Assembly (NCBI RefSeq): GCF_036884655.1
Contig: NC_088335.1
Location: 42,957,501-43,021,500 of the forward strand
DNA: 64,000 nucleotides
Reading direction: 5' to 3'
Source of the DNA: Musa acuminata AAA Group
Taxonomy: Eukaryota > Streptophyta > Magnoliopsida > Zingiberales > Musaceae
Translations under genes and position numbers: made by a program
Shown: piece after piece, positions 35,608-47,984 of the stretch
Layout of the letters: the number at the start of each line of letters is the position of its first letter
Numbering within the stretch: the first letter of the stretch is position 1
The notes under the pieces: model-generated
Told to the model about the DNA's origin: nothing
Databases searched by the model: none
The model's input: the letters and a program-made list of their open reading frames with translations, nothing else

Positions 35608-37083
35608 ATGGCATACGCCGGAAACCAAGAGGGGCATTCTATTACGCGTCCACCCATGTTCAGTGGGACGGGCTACACCTACTGGAAGACCCGAATGAGG
35701 ATCTTTCTTATTTCTATGGATTTTGAACTGTGGAATCTTGTCGAAAACGGATTTTCGAAGTCTTCTCTTCCAATGATCGATTGGAATGATTTGGAGAAGA
35801 AGGCTTTCGCTCTTAATGCAAAGGCTATGAATGCCTTATTTTGTGCACTTGATAAAAACGAGTTTAACCATGTTTCAACTTGTGAAACTGCATTTGATAT
35901 TTGGCACACACTCGAAGTGACCCATGAAGGCACAAGTAGAGTAAAAGAGTCAAAAATCAATTTGCTGTTACATTCTTTCGAACTTTTTCGGATAAAACCG
36001 AGTGAAACCATTGGCGACATGTTTACCCGTTTCATGGATGTCGTCAACGGTCTAAAAGGACTCGGAAAGAGCTTTTCGGATTTTGAGCTTGTTAATAAGA
36101 TACTAAGATCCCTTCCTAAGAGTTGGGATCCTAAAGTCACTGCTATTCAAGAGGCAAAAGATCTGCGAAATTTTCCTCTTGAAGAACTAATCGGGTCATT
36201 AATGACCTACGAAATGACTTGTAAAGCTCATGAAGAGCAAGAAGACATCCTTCCAAAGAACAGGAAGGATATGGCACTCAAAACTTCTGAATGCCACTTG
36301 AGAGAAAACTCAAGTGATGAGGACTGTGATGATGACTTGGCACTTCTAACAAGAAAGTTTAAAAAGTTCTTTAAAAGAAACAAGTTTAAGAATGATGCAA
36401 AAAATAAACTTGAACCCAAGAAGGACCAAGTAATCTGCTATGAATGCAAAAAGCCGGGACACTACAAGAGTGATTGTCCCCAAGTCAAAAGGAGAACATC
36501 AAAGAAGAAGGCGCTTCAAGCAACATGGGATGACTCGAGCGCATCCGAAGAAGAGGAGTCCAACACCGAGCAAGTTGCTCATTACGCCTTAATGGCCATC
36601 GAAGATGAGGTAACAAATTCAATAGATGCAGATTTATCATTCGATGAATTATTAAATGCTTTCCATGAATTGTTTGATGAGTGTAAGACTATCAGTAGTA
36701 AATACAAATTGCTAAAAAAGGAGCATGATAGTCTTATTTGTAATTTTGATAAGTTAAATGCTGAACATCATGATAGTTTAAGCCCATGCATAAAATGCCA
36801 TGATCTAGAAACTCTCCAAAAAGAAAACTTGCTACTTAAGGACACCTTGAAGAAATTCGAGGTTGGTAGCAAGTCATTGAACATGATCCTTACAAACAAG
36901 GGTCACGTTCCCAAAAGAAGTGGAATTGGATTCGTGAGAAGTCCTCACCAAAATCCAACCACCTTCATAAAAGGCTCCATCTTACATATTCGACATCAAG
37001 ACAAATGTAACTTCTGTTGTAAATTTGAACACAAGACACATTGTTGTCCATTCAAGAAAATAAGTCCAAACAAATTGATTTAG
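35608..37083 (+). CDS. Sirevirus gag
   Basis: 491 residues from MAYAGNQEGHSITRPPMF. The N-terminal part (residues about 20-215) is the copia-type Gag fold with FSGTGYTYWKTRMRIFL; a zinc knuckle CYECKKPGHYKSDC lies at about 278-291. A charged, partly coiled-coil region with Asp/Glu-rich and Lys-rich blocks follows (300-420), then a second Cys/His cluster (CNFCCKFEHKTHCC, about 470-483). A long Gag of this make-up is typical of Sireviruses. In this family the frame normally continues into pol; here a TAG at 37,081-37,083 ends it, probably from a Trp codon changed by one base. Confidence 0.88.
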   Translation: MAYAGNQEGHSITRPPMFSGTGYTYWKTRMRIFLISMDFELWNLVENGFSKSSLPMIDWNDLEKKAFALNAKAMNALFCALDKNEFNHVSTCETAFDIWHTLEVTHEGTSRVKESKINLLLHSFELFRIKPSETIGDMFTRFMDVVNGLKGLGKSFSDFELVNKILRSLPKSWDPKVTAIQEAKDLRNFPLEELIGSLMTYEMTCKAHEEQEDILPKNRKDMALKTSECHLRENSSDEDCDDDLALLTRKFKKFFKRNKFKNDAKNKLEPKKDQVICYECKKPGHYKSDCPQVKRRTSKKKALQATWDDSSASEEEESNTEQVAHYALMAIEDEVTNSIDADLSFDELLNAFHELFDECKTISSKYKLLKKEHDSLICNFDKLNAEHHDSLSPCIKCHDLETLQKENLLLKDTLKKFEVGSKSLNMILTNKGHVPKRSGIGFVRSPHQNPTTFIKGSILHIRHQDKCNFCCKFEHKTHCCPFKKISPNKLI

Positions 37084-40000
37084 GTTCCTAAAGGAACAAT
37101 GACAAATTCTATGCAACATGATAGAAAATGTAGATCTATTTATAAGGCACCCAAAAGCAAATGGGTACCTAAACATCATCCTTTCTTGTAGAAAACTAAA
37201 CCATCGCAAGCTAGGAGCAAGAGATGGTACCTTGATAGTGGATGCTCAAGGCATATGATCGGAGATCCATCTCAATTCTCTAAGCTCACTAGCATAGACG
37301 AAGGATATGTCACCTTCGGAGACAACAACAAGGGTAAAATCATTGGCAAAGGAACCATAGGTAACAAATCCAACTTCTCTATTGAAGATGTTTTGCTAGT
37401 TGATGGTTTAAAACATAACCTCTTGAGCATTAGTCAATTATGTGATAAAGGATATATTATAAGATTTGAATCTAATGCTTGCATCATTGAAAAACCACAC
37501 AAAAATATATCTATGATTGCATTGAAACAAAATAACGTATACACTATTGACATCAATGATTTGTGTAATGAAATGTGTTTTTCTGCTTTGAATGAGGATG
37601 CTTGGATATGGCATAGAAGATTAGGTCATACTAGCATGAAACTAATCACTCAAATATCATCCAAAGAACTTGTAAGAGGAATTCCTCATATCAAGTTCAT
37701 CAAAGATAATGTATGCGATGCTTGCCAATTATGTAAACAAATTAAGAGTAGCTTCAAATCTAAAAATCAAATAAGCACCTCTAGGCCCTTACAATTGATC
37801 CATATGGACTTGTTCGGACCAATCTCCACATCAAGCCTAGGAGGTAGCAAATACGCCTTCGTCATCGTGGATGACTATAGCAGATACACATGGACTTACT
37901 TCTTAAAACAGAAAAGTGAGTGCCTTAGATCTTTTACCAAGTTTTGCAAACTTGTTCAGAATGAGAAAAAGGTCTATGATTTCATCAATTAGAAGTGATC
38001 ATGGTGGTGAATTTCAAAACCATGATTTCCAGGAATTTTGTGAACTCAATGGATACAACCATAATTTCTCTACTCCTAGAAATCCTCAACAAAATGGAGT
38101 TGTAGAAAGAAAAAATCGAAATTTACAAAAAATGGCAAGAACCATGTTGAATGAACACAACCTACCCAAATATTTTTGGGCCGAAGCCGTAAATACTGCA
38201 TGCTACATTTTGAATAGAGTTCTAGTAAGACCTCTACTAACCAAAACTCCCTATGAGTTATGGAACAATAAAAAACCCAATGTTTCATATTTTAAAGTCT
38301 TTGGATGTAAGTGTTTTATCCTAAATGAAAAGGACAACTTAGGAAAATTTGATGCTAAATCCGATGAAGGAATCTTTCTTGGTTATTCTACTGTTTCTAA
38401 AGTCTTTCATATCTTCAATAAAAGAACTTTAATTATCGAAGAATCCATTCATGTTGTTTTCAATGAGATTTCCGAAATCACGAAAAATGATCTTGACGAA
38501 GATGTTAATTTTGATTCCTTGAATTTAAATGAAACCCCTTCTCCAACTAGCAACTTGGATGCATCCACTCCCGAAATATCCTTACCCAAGGATTGGAAGT
38601 ATGTAGATGCTCATCCCAAGGAGCTAATCTTAGGAGACACGTCAAAGGGGGTTCAAACACGATCTTCTCTTAAAAATTTTTGTGCAAACGCCGCCTTTCT
38701 CTCCCAAATTGAACCCAAATGCGTTGACGAAGCCATGAAAGATGATTCATGGATTATCGCAATGCAAGATGAATTGAATCAATTTGAGAGAAATGAGGTG
38801 TGGAAGCTTGTTCCTAGGCCAAATGACCATTTAGTTATTGGTACTAAATGGGTTTTCAGAAACAAGCAAGATGAAAATGGTATCATGGTTAGAAACAAGG
38901 CTAGATTAGTGGCCAAAGGTTTCAACCAAGAAGAAGGTATCGATTACGAAGAAACCTTCGCACATGTGGCTCGATTGGAAGCCATATGGATGCTCCTTGC
39001 CTACGCTAGTAGTAATAATTTTAAGTTATTTCAAATGGATGTTAAAAGCGCTTTTCTAAATGGCTTTATTTCCGAAGAAGTTTATGTTGAACAACCTCCT
39101 GGATTTGAAAATAATAGCCTCCCTAATCATGTGTTTAGATTAACTAAAGCTCTCTATGGTTTAAAACAAGCCCCAAGGGCTTGGTATGAGAGACTTAGTT
39201 CTTTTCTCATCAAAAATAACTTTACAAAAGGCAAGGTTGATACTACATTGTTTATCAAGAATTTTGAAAATAATTTTCTCATTGTTCAGATTTATGTTGA
39301 TGATATTATCTTTGGCTCTACAAATGAATCTCTTTGTGAATCTTTTGCTAAAACTATGAGTCTTGAATTCGAAATGAGCTTAATGGGAGAATTAACATTC
39401 TTCTTAGGTTTACAAATCAAACAACTAAGCAATGACATCTTTATTAGTCAAACTAAATATGCCATGAATTTATTAAAAAGGTTTAATATGAACAACTCAA
39501 AGGCTAGTAACACTCCTATGAGCACCTCCACTAAGTTAGAAATTGATGAAAGTGGAGAAAGCTTTGATCAAAAAACTTATAGGGGTATGATAGGAAGTTT
39601 ACTTTACCTCACTGCCACCAGACCAGACATCATGTTCAGTGTAGGACTTTGTGCTAGATTTCAATCAAACCCTAAGATATCTCATCTCAAAGCAGTTAAA
39701 AGAATACTTAGATATCTTAATGGAACCACAAATCTAGGATTATGGTACCCAAAATCAGAAAATTTTGAGTTAATAGCTTATGCTGATGCGGACTTCGCTG
39801 GCTGTAGACTAGATAGAAAAAGCACATCAGGATCATGTCAATTTTTAGGACATGCCCTTGTTTCCTGGTCATCTAAGAAACAAAGCTCGGTTGCTCTATC
39901 AACAAACGAAGCTGAATATATTGCAGCAAGTGCATGCTGTGCACAAGTTGTATGGATGAAAAACACTTTAGAAGATTACAAAGTTAATCTTAAAGATATT

Positions 40001-40243
40001 CCCATTAAATGTGATAACACGAGTGCAATATGCTTAACTAAGAATCCTATACAACACTCAAGAACAAAACATATTGATATTAGACATCACTTTATACGAG
40101 ATCATGTCACTAATCATGACGTAACCATAGAGTTCATTGATACTGAACATCAACTAGCTGACATTTTTACAAAACCTCTAAGTGAAGAACAATTTGATTT
40201 CATTCGAAGAGAAATAGGAATGTTGATGTGTCCGAATAGATAA
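37084..40243 (+). pseudogene. Sirevirus pol with two stops and one frameshift
   Basis: The pol frame continues in the gag frame after the TAG at 37,081. A second TAG is at 37,189-37,191. The protease motif (YLDSGCSRHM) is at about 37,230 and the integrase zinc-binding part (HRRLGHTSMKL) at 37,612. Near 37,965-37,975, at an A-run, the frame shifts by one base; the rest of integrase (SDHGGEFQN), reverse transcriptase ([25 protein letters not shown]) and RNase H ([30 protein letters not shown]) is open to the TAA at 40,243. The element cannot make its own polyprotein but all motifs remain readable, so the lesions are few and fairly recent. Confidence 0.9.
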
Positions 40244-41067
40244 ATTTGTTAAAATTATTTTTCAGACTATATTGAATGATCAAATCACTTGATTGCCATG
40301 TTTCTATGATTCTATGTGAAAATCTGCAACAAAATCTTGCCCGAATGCATCTTATTTATTCGAATGCTATAAAACAGATTTTCTTGTACACTTTCATGAA
40401 AAATAAGTTTCTGAAATAGATTTGATGAAGTGATTCATCCTGCAAAATCTTTACATAGACAATGGATTATAACAAAAAGGGGAAGAAGTATTTAAAGCAA
40501 TTCCTCTATAAGCTTGCTATTATTATTTTCCTGGTATCATAATTACTATGCTTTTTGTTGATGATAAAGGGGGAGATATATGAATTGATAAACACTGCCA
40601 TGATTAGAAATACTATGAGTGATGCTAAACACTGCTAAGATTATGCCATCCTTGCATCACCAAGAGATATATGAACATGTGCTAAAGTTTGCATTATGCC
40701 CTAAGTTGATATCTTATCATGTGAAGAAAATGCAAAACTTGCTAGAATATTTCAAATGTGTGCATCATGTAATAGTGCTTCACAGCTTTATATGATAATG
40801 TTCAAACTACATGATAAATAGTTACAAACACAATCATACAAACTTGATGATGTATGACAAGCCTTGACATCATCTTTGAAGAGATACATCATGATGAGTA
40901 TCATGATGGGAGTATTGATAAGTTTAACTGATCTAACTTATCAATACGTCACTTGAATTCTTAGGTCTTGAATTCAAGGTTGACTTATCTCAACTATGGC
41001 ATATAGACAGGGGGAGTTAAGGATAACTCCATTATCAATTGATTGTCATCATCAAAAAGGGGGAGAT
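40244..41067 (+). other. Sirevirus 3' non-coding region with polypurine tract
   Basis: 824 bp between pol and the 3' LTR. Some Sireviruses carry an envelope-like frame here; this copy has none, and no long frame is seen in any direction. Two purine runs (AAAGGGGGAGAT at about 40,565 and AAAAAGGGGGAGA at 41,054-41,066) stand out; the second is the functional polypurine tract, and repeated tracts are a known mark of Sireviruses. Confidence 0.75.
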
Positions 41068-42983
41068 TGTTGAATCTCGAATTTTGATGATGAAGTCAAT
41101 TGTCATTTGTTGTCTAATCTATGTGTTGAGATAAGTGTGCAGGATTAACTACGATGAAAGTTAGACAAGCAGCAGGAGTTGCGCCGGAGTCAAGTTCATG
41201 ATCACGTTGGGAGTTCGAGAGTTCGACGGAAGTTCGGACGGTCGTCGGAGGTTCTGCGAGAACAGATCCGAGAAGTCCAGAAGCTTGCCAAGCGAAGCTC
41301 GTCGGAACTCGCCAAGTGGATCGTCGCAAAGTCCAGGAGTTTGCCGGAAGTCCGCATGAGCATCACCGAGGGTTCATCGGATGATCGACGGAAGTTCGTC
41401 GGAAACTCGCCGGAAGAAGCGATTGACGCACCGAAGCAAAGCTGCAGAAATTGTCTTAGATCTAATCGTAGTTAGCACGTTGATTAAGTTGGAAAATGGG
41501 AGGTGATCCCATTAGCTTAATCTTGGGGAAATTGGGCCCCTGAAAGACTGAAATTGGGCCGAATGGAGCTAACCATTCGGACCCTGATTGCACCAGGAGG
41601 TGCAACCGCCTAGGCCAGGAGGTGGCACCGCTTGGGCTAAGTCTCCCAGCGAGACTGGGCGGTGCAACCGCCCCAGCCAGGAGGTGGCACCGCCTGAGCT
41701 CAGTCTTCGAGCTAGACTGGGCGGTGCAACCTCCCTGATAGAGAGGTGGCACCGCCTGAGCTCGGTCTTCGAGCTCTGGCAGAGAGGTGCAACCGCCTCA
41801 GTCAAGAGGTGGCACCGCCTGGGGCTCAGTCTCCGAGCCAGACTTAGGCGGTGCAACCGCCCCAGACAGAGAGGTGCAACCGCCTGGGCTCAGTCTTCGA
41901 GCTTTGTCAGGCGGTGCAACCTCTCCAGTCAGGAGGTGCAACAGCCTGATCCCGGAATTCCGGGATTTGATCATTTTGAGCTCCAAATTTGAATTGGGTT
42001 GGGGCCTATAAATACCCCACCCATTCAGCACTGAAAAGATACAGACCTACACCGAATTCTTGATCTTTTCTGTGATTCTAAGAGCTCAAATTTGTGTAAA
42101 GTCCTAAAGTTCTCCTCTTTCTGTTCTTCAAGTCTTGAGTTGTAAAGAGAGGAGAGAAAGGTCCTGTAAGGGTTGTCTCCTGAGCCCATCAAAAGGAGTG
42201 AATCTGTAAAAGGGCAGTTGGCCTTCGCCTATTGAAGGAAGGCCTCTAGTTGACGTCGGTGACCTCGTCGGTGGAGGAAGCCAAAAGTAGAGTAGGTCAA
42301 GACTGACTGAACCACTCTAAATCTCTGGTTTGCGTTTATTTTGAGCACTTTATCATTACTGCAAACCTCCTACATAACTACTGCTCTCTGCGCCTTTACG
42401 AACAAGTTTCTAAGTGTTGATCTTTCCGAATCTGCATTCAGACGTAAATCGGTGTTTTCATACATTACAGTTTACGTTTACGTTTTGATTCTGCAAAACT
42501 GTCTTCTGCGCTTTTACGAACGAAGTTTCTAAGTTCATATCCCTTTAAAACTGCGTTTAGACATAAACTGCGCAAACTGTGTTTAGACGTAAAACTGTGT
42601 TTTTGATGTAAACTGCGCAAACTGTGTTTAGACGTAAAACTATGTTTTAGACGTAAAACTACGTTTAGACGTAAAACTGTGTTTAGACGTAAAACTGCGT
42701 TTAGACGCAATCTGATCTTAGACGCAAACTACGCTTAGACGCAAACTGTGCTTAGACGTAATCTGCATTTAGACGCAAACTGCATTTAGACGCAAACTGT
42801 GTAAACTGCGCTTAGACGCAAACTGTGTTTAGACATAAACTGCACTTAATCATAAGTATTCTTAGAATCGGCTTTTGTATCAAAATAGTTTTTATCAAAC
42901 GAACGCAGCTTTCGTTTTTAATCGCTGAAAGATTTCCGCTGCACTAATTCACCCCCCCCCTCTTAGTGCTCTCGATCCTAACA
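41068..42983 (+). repeat. Sirevirus 3' LTR
   Basis: 1,916 bp, from TGTTGAATCTCG to CCTAACA. It carries the GC-rich palindromic minisatellite (about 41,595-41,950), a TATAAATA box near 42,007, and the TTTAGACGTAAACTG minisatellite (about 42,545-42,850). It is uninterrupted and so shows the state of the 5' LTR before the family A insertion. Only about 9 C are in the terminal poly-C tract. Confidence 0.95.
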
Positions 42984-42988
42984 TGAGA

Positions 42989-43454
42989 GACTATAGATAC
43001 ATGGTAACTCTTGTATCGTCTAGGGACTGCGGCGTAGTGGTCTAGTACATTTGTAGTCGATGAGTCGAGTGAATTATTATGGAGATAAAAATTTATTGAG
43101 CCATAATAAGTTCTGACAGGTATGACTCATGGTTAGCCCGATATTAGGTATAGAGGGTCACACACATATGGTCGGTGTTACGACGAGTAGAGGTTCAGAT
43201 ATGAGATATCCGACGGAGCTCCTATCTTGTTGGATATCCAATAAGCCCTTGAATATGAATGAGATCTAATAAGAGTCAATAAGAGATTATTAGGTAGAGA
43301 CTTATTAATCTAATAGCTTTGAGTCAATAAGTCATGTCGGGCAGATGGACCCATATGTCAGCTGCCACGTCATAAGCTAGCATGAACGTCATCCGACACT
43401 CCTTCGACCCAACACACATGGAGGAGTGCTGCATGCTGGGCATGGGAGCCCTAT
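42989..43454 (+). mobile_element. Right part of the older family A LTR, ending in an unmatched stretch
   Basis: GACTATAGATACATGG and what follows continue the LTR of 16,692-17,560 and match the array LTRs (compare 19,908 onward) up to about 43,245. Beyond that point the array LTR sequence (GATCCAATACCCACTAGGG) is absent and an unrelated stretch with several AATAAG repeats follows. Either this is a subfamily with a different U3/R, or a further rearrangement lies here. The LARD-like element begins at 43,455. Confidence 0.6.
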
Positions 43455-43886
43455 TGACACGGACTTAGCTGGATTTGCCTAAGTCGTGCGGCACCCTTGC
43501 GTGTCCGTCCGCACAGGTCAGCCTTCCCGAAGTCTCCCATTGTCCCTTAGGACCAACAAAAGAGAGAACGCCTCAATCGGGATCCACAAGCAAACATGTC
43601 CGAAAAACACTTCATAGACAATGCAAATTATAAACAGACTTTACAAGCTCTGAACAGTGGCACAACAAAGGGTAAAATGGTCCATTACAGACCAAAAAGC
43701 TCTCGCACGTGTCCACATGACACAACCTTTATTTACAAGCCTAAAGAGGCCACCAACTCAACTAAAATGAGACTATTAAGCCTTCGGCCGCCCCTTTATA
43801 TTCTGTACAAGGCATGAACATGCCAAAAGACACGGACATACATAAGCATTACATTAAACACCCTGTTTCAAAGTTTGTCCGTGACA
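43455..43886 (-). repeat. LARD-like element, 3' LTR (left)
   Basis: 432 bp; differs from the right LTR by a handful of bases (for example CAGCCTTCCCG against CAGCCTCCCCG near 43,522 and 47,620). It adjoins the polypurine tract at 43,887-43,899. Confidence 0.85.
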
Positions 43887-46800
43887 TTCTCCCCCACTTA
43901 TCCCTTCGACGTCCTCGTCGAAGCCTTTGTGAACACTGCAACTCTTCGCCTTTGCTGAGTCTTCAATCTTCTGCTCCAGCTGCAATGCGCCTCCTGGCTC
44001 CCAGCTGCTCTCCGCTGTTGTTTTTGAGTAGTCGAACCTTTGATCCGCCATGCTGCTTCAACTCGCCAATGACTCTGACTCTGGTGTGGGGTTGGCTGAG
44101 TTGTGTTGATCCTCGTTGATTCCTATGGATCCACCAAATGAAGGAAAAGACCATCCTTACTACGCCAGTCTCTCAAAATTTCCACATGCTGCTTGAACTG
44201 GGTGGATGCTTGTTGGAGCTTTAACGAGCATTGCCTCGCAAACTTCTGAAGTTTTGGGTCCTTCCTCCACAAAATCTGTTCATTGACTCTTCTTTCAGTT
44301 AGTTGTCACATCCAAGTAGGTTCGCATCACTTCCGCTTTCGATTGGCATTTCGTTGGGAAATGAAGCGGACAATCTACTCTCAGTAGCACTGATCACCGT
44401 CGGTGAGGATTTGACAACTATTGTCTTCCATTATCTTCGAAGGGTCTTTGAACTTGTGCAAAGCTCCTCTGCTGGATAGATAAGAGAACTGGGGTACTCG
44501 GTTTCGCCCCTTTCTCTTAAGAGTTGAGAAGGCAAAGGTTACTTGACTTCGCCCGCCTCCTCGAGGTTGTACTTCATGCATCGAGCTGGTTACTGGCCTT
44601 CGCCTGCTCTTTGCTCACACTTCTGAAGTACTTGAAGTGTTTGCACTCCTTGCGTTGAGTTAGCTACTGTGATTCACCTTCTCAATGCCATCGAACTTCT
44701 GGAATGCGAGAAGTTTTCACCCCAACTTGGAGTAATTCTCTGATAGATGAGGTCGCCTCTGGGATTGTACCGTCTTCTCCATCAACCCTGCCGCCTACTC
44801 CACTGAGTAGCAAAGGTACAGCACCGCGTACTGCTTGCTTCGTTCCTTGGTCATGCACTCTTGCATGACCCGAAGTCCTTCACTTACGGCTATCTTGATG
44901 AGAAACTTGTTGACACCGGTCTTAACGAAGTTTCTTGGCCTCTGCCCTTCAGCCTTGTCTCGGTACTTGGAGATTGCCTTTGTATGCTCCACCTTCTCAG
45001 CCCCTTTCACGACCAAGCGCTCTCCCTCCGTGAGAGCAAGGGATCAATGACTTTGACGGAAGTCCCGCCTCTGCGGTACCATGGCGCTGCCATGCCCATG
45101 GCCCTACTATCCGTCGCCTCGCCTCTGCATCCCTTTTCTCCACAATCAGTAGATATGTCTCTATGGCACTCCTCTGAGTCCACCTCCATTCTAACTGATG
45201 CTTGATTTTGGGTAGCTAAGTCCCTCTGGACTCGTCGTCGCTTCCTCGCCCCTTTCGACCCCCTGCTCCAACACCTCCGTGTTCTCCAAGCAGTCCATTT
45301 GGTCGATGGAAAGACAGACTGCAACTCCCATGCATGGCCTCTGCCATCACGTTGTAGGGTTTGCACCAATTCTGTTCTCTTTAGCTTCCTTAGTAGCAAC
45401 GTTCGCTTACTCGGCCTTGTCCTCTGACTTGCCGGGCTCCCTTAAGCGAATATGAGCTCTGGAGCAGTCCAACTCTCCAGCTGCTTCGATCATACCTCTG
45501 CATGATCAAGTTCCTCCCATGGAACTCACCGGTACTTGCATTCGAACTTTTCCCTTGGTGGAACACAGCCCCCATATGCTGATGACCAAGGTTTTCATCC
45601 GATGCAAAATTCGATGCACGCTCGGAAGACCCGCCTCTGCGGTACCATGGCCTTCACTCCTTGAATCCATAGCCCTTCTTGCCGTCGTGTTGTTCACCAA
45701 AGCGGAGCTCCCAGTAGCTCCCGATTATACCTCCATATTATCTCATCCCTCACGGGACAAGGTCGTGTGTATCACATTGCCATCGAACTGTTCCACCACG
45801 ATCCGCTGCACCATGTCGCCTCCTGGTGACATCTCCATTGCATTCTGATCCTTGTGGAATAAACTCGAATTGTGAACCCTCCATGTGTGGCCTCTACCAA
45901 TACATCGCAGGGTCTCTTCCACCTTCGATTTTGTTCGCTCCTTTGACAATCGACCTTCATCCACCCACTCTTGGGTCACACCTAGATGAAGCACCGCTCT
46001 AGGACAGTCCGTCGCCTAGTAGCTCCCGAAGTCCCCCGACTTCGCTGCAATTGGTGCACCATTGTTTGGATCCTGGGCCTCTGCCCCTACCAGCACAATC
46101 TCCGCTGCGCACCGCTTCCTTCATAGCAACTCGAATGGCAACACTGTGGCATATTCTTCAAGAGTACCCGCCTCTGCGTCCTCTTGCCCCGTGCTAAGGC
46201 CTTCTGAACCTAACTTTGCCTCCGCAAATTGAGTCGCCTTAGTTCCTCCCCCAAATGCTTCTCCGAGATAAGGTGCATATGCCCCGAAGCTCCATTCGTC
46301 TTTGGCACCATGCAAGATGAGTCCGCTCCGTCAGAAAGAAGGACCCATGGAACAACATGATCCTACTCTTGCCTCTGAAAGAGTTCATGTCCTTGACCTC
46401 TGTCTAAGGAAAGCACTGTGCCTCTGCTCCATGTTCCAACTTCTATGCTGGCTCCCTTCATGCGGCTTGGGTACTTCGCCAAGTTACACCCAAGTTGCTC
46501 CGCTCCTCGTTTTTGCATTGAGTCGATGGTGGCCCTCGCGCCCACCATTCCACGGGTCAGCCCTCCCTCGAGTCCGATCTCCACATCGACTCCAAGTGTG
46601 CCTTCATTTGTGTTGCTCCCCCACTTGATCTCGCAATGCATCCACCAATGCATTCTCTCTAGCGAGATCATGCGACGACTCCTCGCCGCTTGCTCAGTCC
46701 ATCGAGCTTAGTGGAGTTGTTGTTTATTGAGGTACTCATCCTCAACATGTGAAGTCCGTCTCACATGATTCTCCCTCTGGAGAGCCGAGACTTATCCCTC

Positions 46801-47552
46801 CTGGATAACTGTCCCATTGGAGCAACATCTCTCTTCGTTTCGGAGACCACCATCCCCTTGGACTACTCCGATCTGCTGAACAAACTGTGCATTGTTCTGC
46901 CTCCTGCAGACACACTTGCTAGATTGCGACTCCCCGTCAATATAGCCCCCACTGCACCCCTCAAGGTCTAGCAACATGCTGAACTCGTTGCACACTTCAG
47001 CCTCCTACGGACGTATCCTTCACATGCCGAAGAGAAAGTTTCAATGCTCCATGGCGCCGAGTCTCGATCGCCTTGGGATGGCCACGAACATTCCATCGTC
47101 CGCATACAAGCCCATGCATGAGTACCAAATTCTTCAAGTTAGCAATTCCCCTCACCTATGTGAGCATTGCATAACTCTTTTGGTCGTTGAGCAACTCATT
47201 CCACCTTGCATGGTCTCATTCTTGCCAAGCGCCTCGCTTGCCTAGAGTATAATCAAGTATAGTTGTCAACGTTGAGCCGTAGCTCAAACTCAGCCATCCC
47301 AACCTTTGTGCGCTCCACATTCTTCCAAGCTTGCCTGTTCTCGTGGTGCCTCTTGCGCGAAGGGTTGGCCATTCCTCTGAATGCCAATGTCAGATGCCCG
47401 CTCCTCGGAGCGACTCTTTTCCCTACATCTCCATGCTCGTTTTCCCCCAAACGATCGCGCGTGTGCTAACTGCCCTCAACGCAGCCCCGCTAGGTCCCCC
47501 ACGTTTGCATGCTAAGTGTTTCTATGAGTGCTTGTCCCGCTCAGATACCATA
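43887..47552 (-). other. Non-coding centre of the LARD-like element
   Basis: CT-rich on the plus strand (GA-rich on the element's own strand). Many short frames of 60-130 codons exist in all directions, but none has a retroviral motif, and no frame dominates. It is not visibly related to family A, the Sirevirus or the gypsy relic. Confidence 0.6.
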
Positions 47553-47984
47553 TGACACGGACTTAGCTGGATTTGCCTAAGTCGTGCGGCACCCTTGCGT
47601 GTCCGTCCGCACAGGTCAGCCTCCCCGAAGTCTCCCATTGTCCCTTAGGACCAACAAAAGAGAGAACGCCTCAATCGGGATCCACAAGCAAACATGTCCG
47701 AAAAACACTTCATAGACAATGCAAATTACAAACAGACTTTACAAGCTCTGAACAGTGGCACAACAAAGGGTAAAATGGTTCATTACAGACCGAAAAGCTC
47801 TCGCACGTGTCCACATGACACAACTTTTATTTACAAGCATAAAGAGGCCACCAACCCAACTAAAATGGGACTATTAAGCCTTCAGTCACCCCTTTACATT
47901 CTGTACAAGGCATGAATATGCCAAAAGATACGGACATACATAAGCATTACATCAAACACCCTGTTTCAAAGTTTGTCCATGACA
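47553..47984 (-). repeat. LARD-like element, 5' LTR (right)
   Basis: 432 bp, adjoining the primer site at about 47,539-47,552 (minus strand TGGTATCTGAGC). It should hold the promoter that drives the element leftwards. Confidence 0.85.

Larger units (their letters stand above)
17561..42983 (+). mobile_element. Sirevirus (SIRE/Maximus-type Ty1/copia) carrying a nested insertion
   Basis: The element is flanked by TGAGA at 17,556-17,560 and 42,984-42,988. Its 5' LTR is 17,561-19,106 plus 35,171-35,557 (1,933 bp) and its 3' LTR is 41,068-42,983 (1,916 bp); both run from TGTTGAATCTCG to CCTAACA. Without the nested array the element is about 9.36 kb. A primer site TGGTATCAGAGC (35,560-35,571) and a polypurine tract AAAAAGGGGGAGA (41,054-41,066) are in place. 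gag is open, but pol has two stops and a frameshift, so this copy is defective. It was inserted into an older family A LTR, and a younger family A array was inserted into its own 5' LTR. Confidence 0.93.
43455..47984 (-). mobile_element. LARD-like non-autonomous LTR retrotransposon
   Basis: Two 432-bp LTRs, 43,455-43,886 and 47,553-47,984, nearly identical. On the plus strand each runs from TGACACGGACTTAGC to GTTTGTCC.TGACA, so on the minus strand they begin TGTCA and end TGTCA. Next to the right LTR is TATGGTATCTGAGC (read on the minus strand), a tRNA-Met-type primer site; next to the left LTR is AAGTGGGGGAGAA, a polypurine tract. Both show that the element runs leftwards. The flanks share CTAT (43,451-43,454; 47,985-47,988), probably the target duplication. 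The 3.67-kb inner part codes for no Gag or Pol domain that I can recognise. Intact borders with a large non-coding centre are the definition of a LARD. Confidence 0.8.

Noticed and set aside
40244..41067. Envelope-like gene in the Sirevirus 3' region
   Set aside because: No long frame or membrane-protein-like sequence is present on either strand.
44795..47450. Possible genes in the LARD-like element (frames of 60-130 codons)
   Set aside because: Frames of this size occur in all six directions, without known motifs and without one that covers the region.
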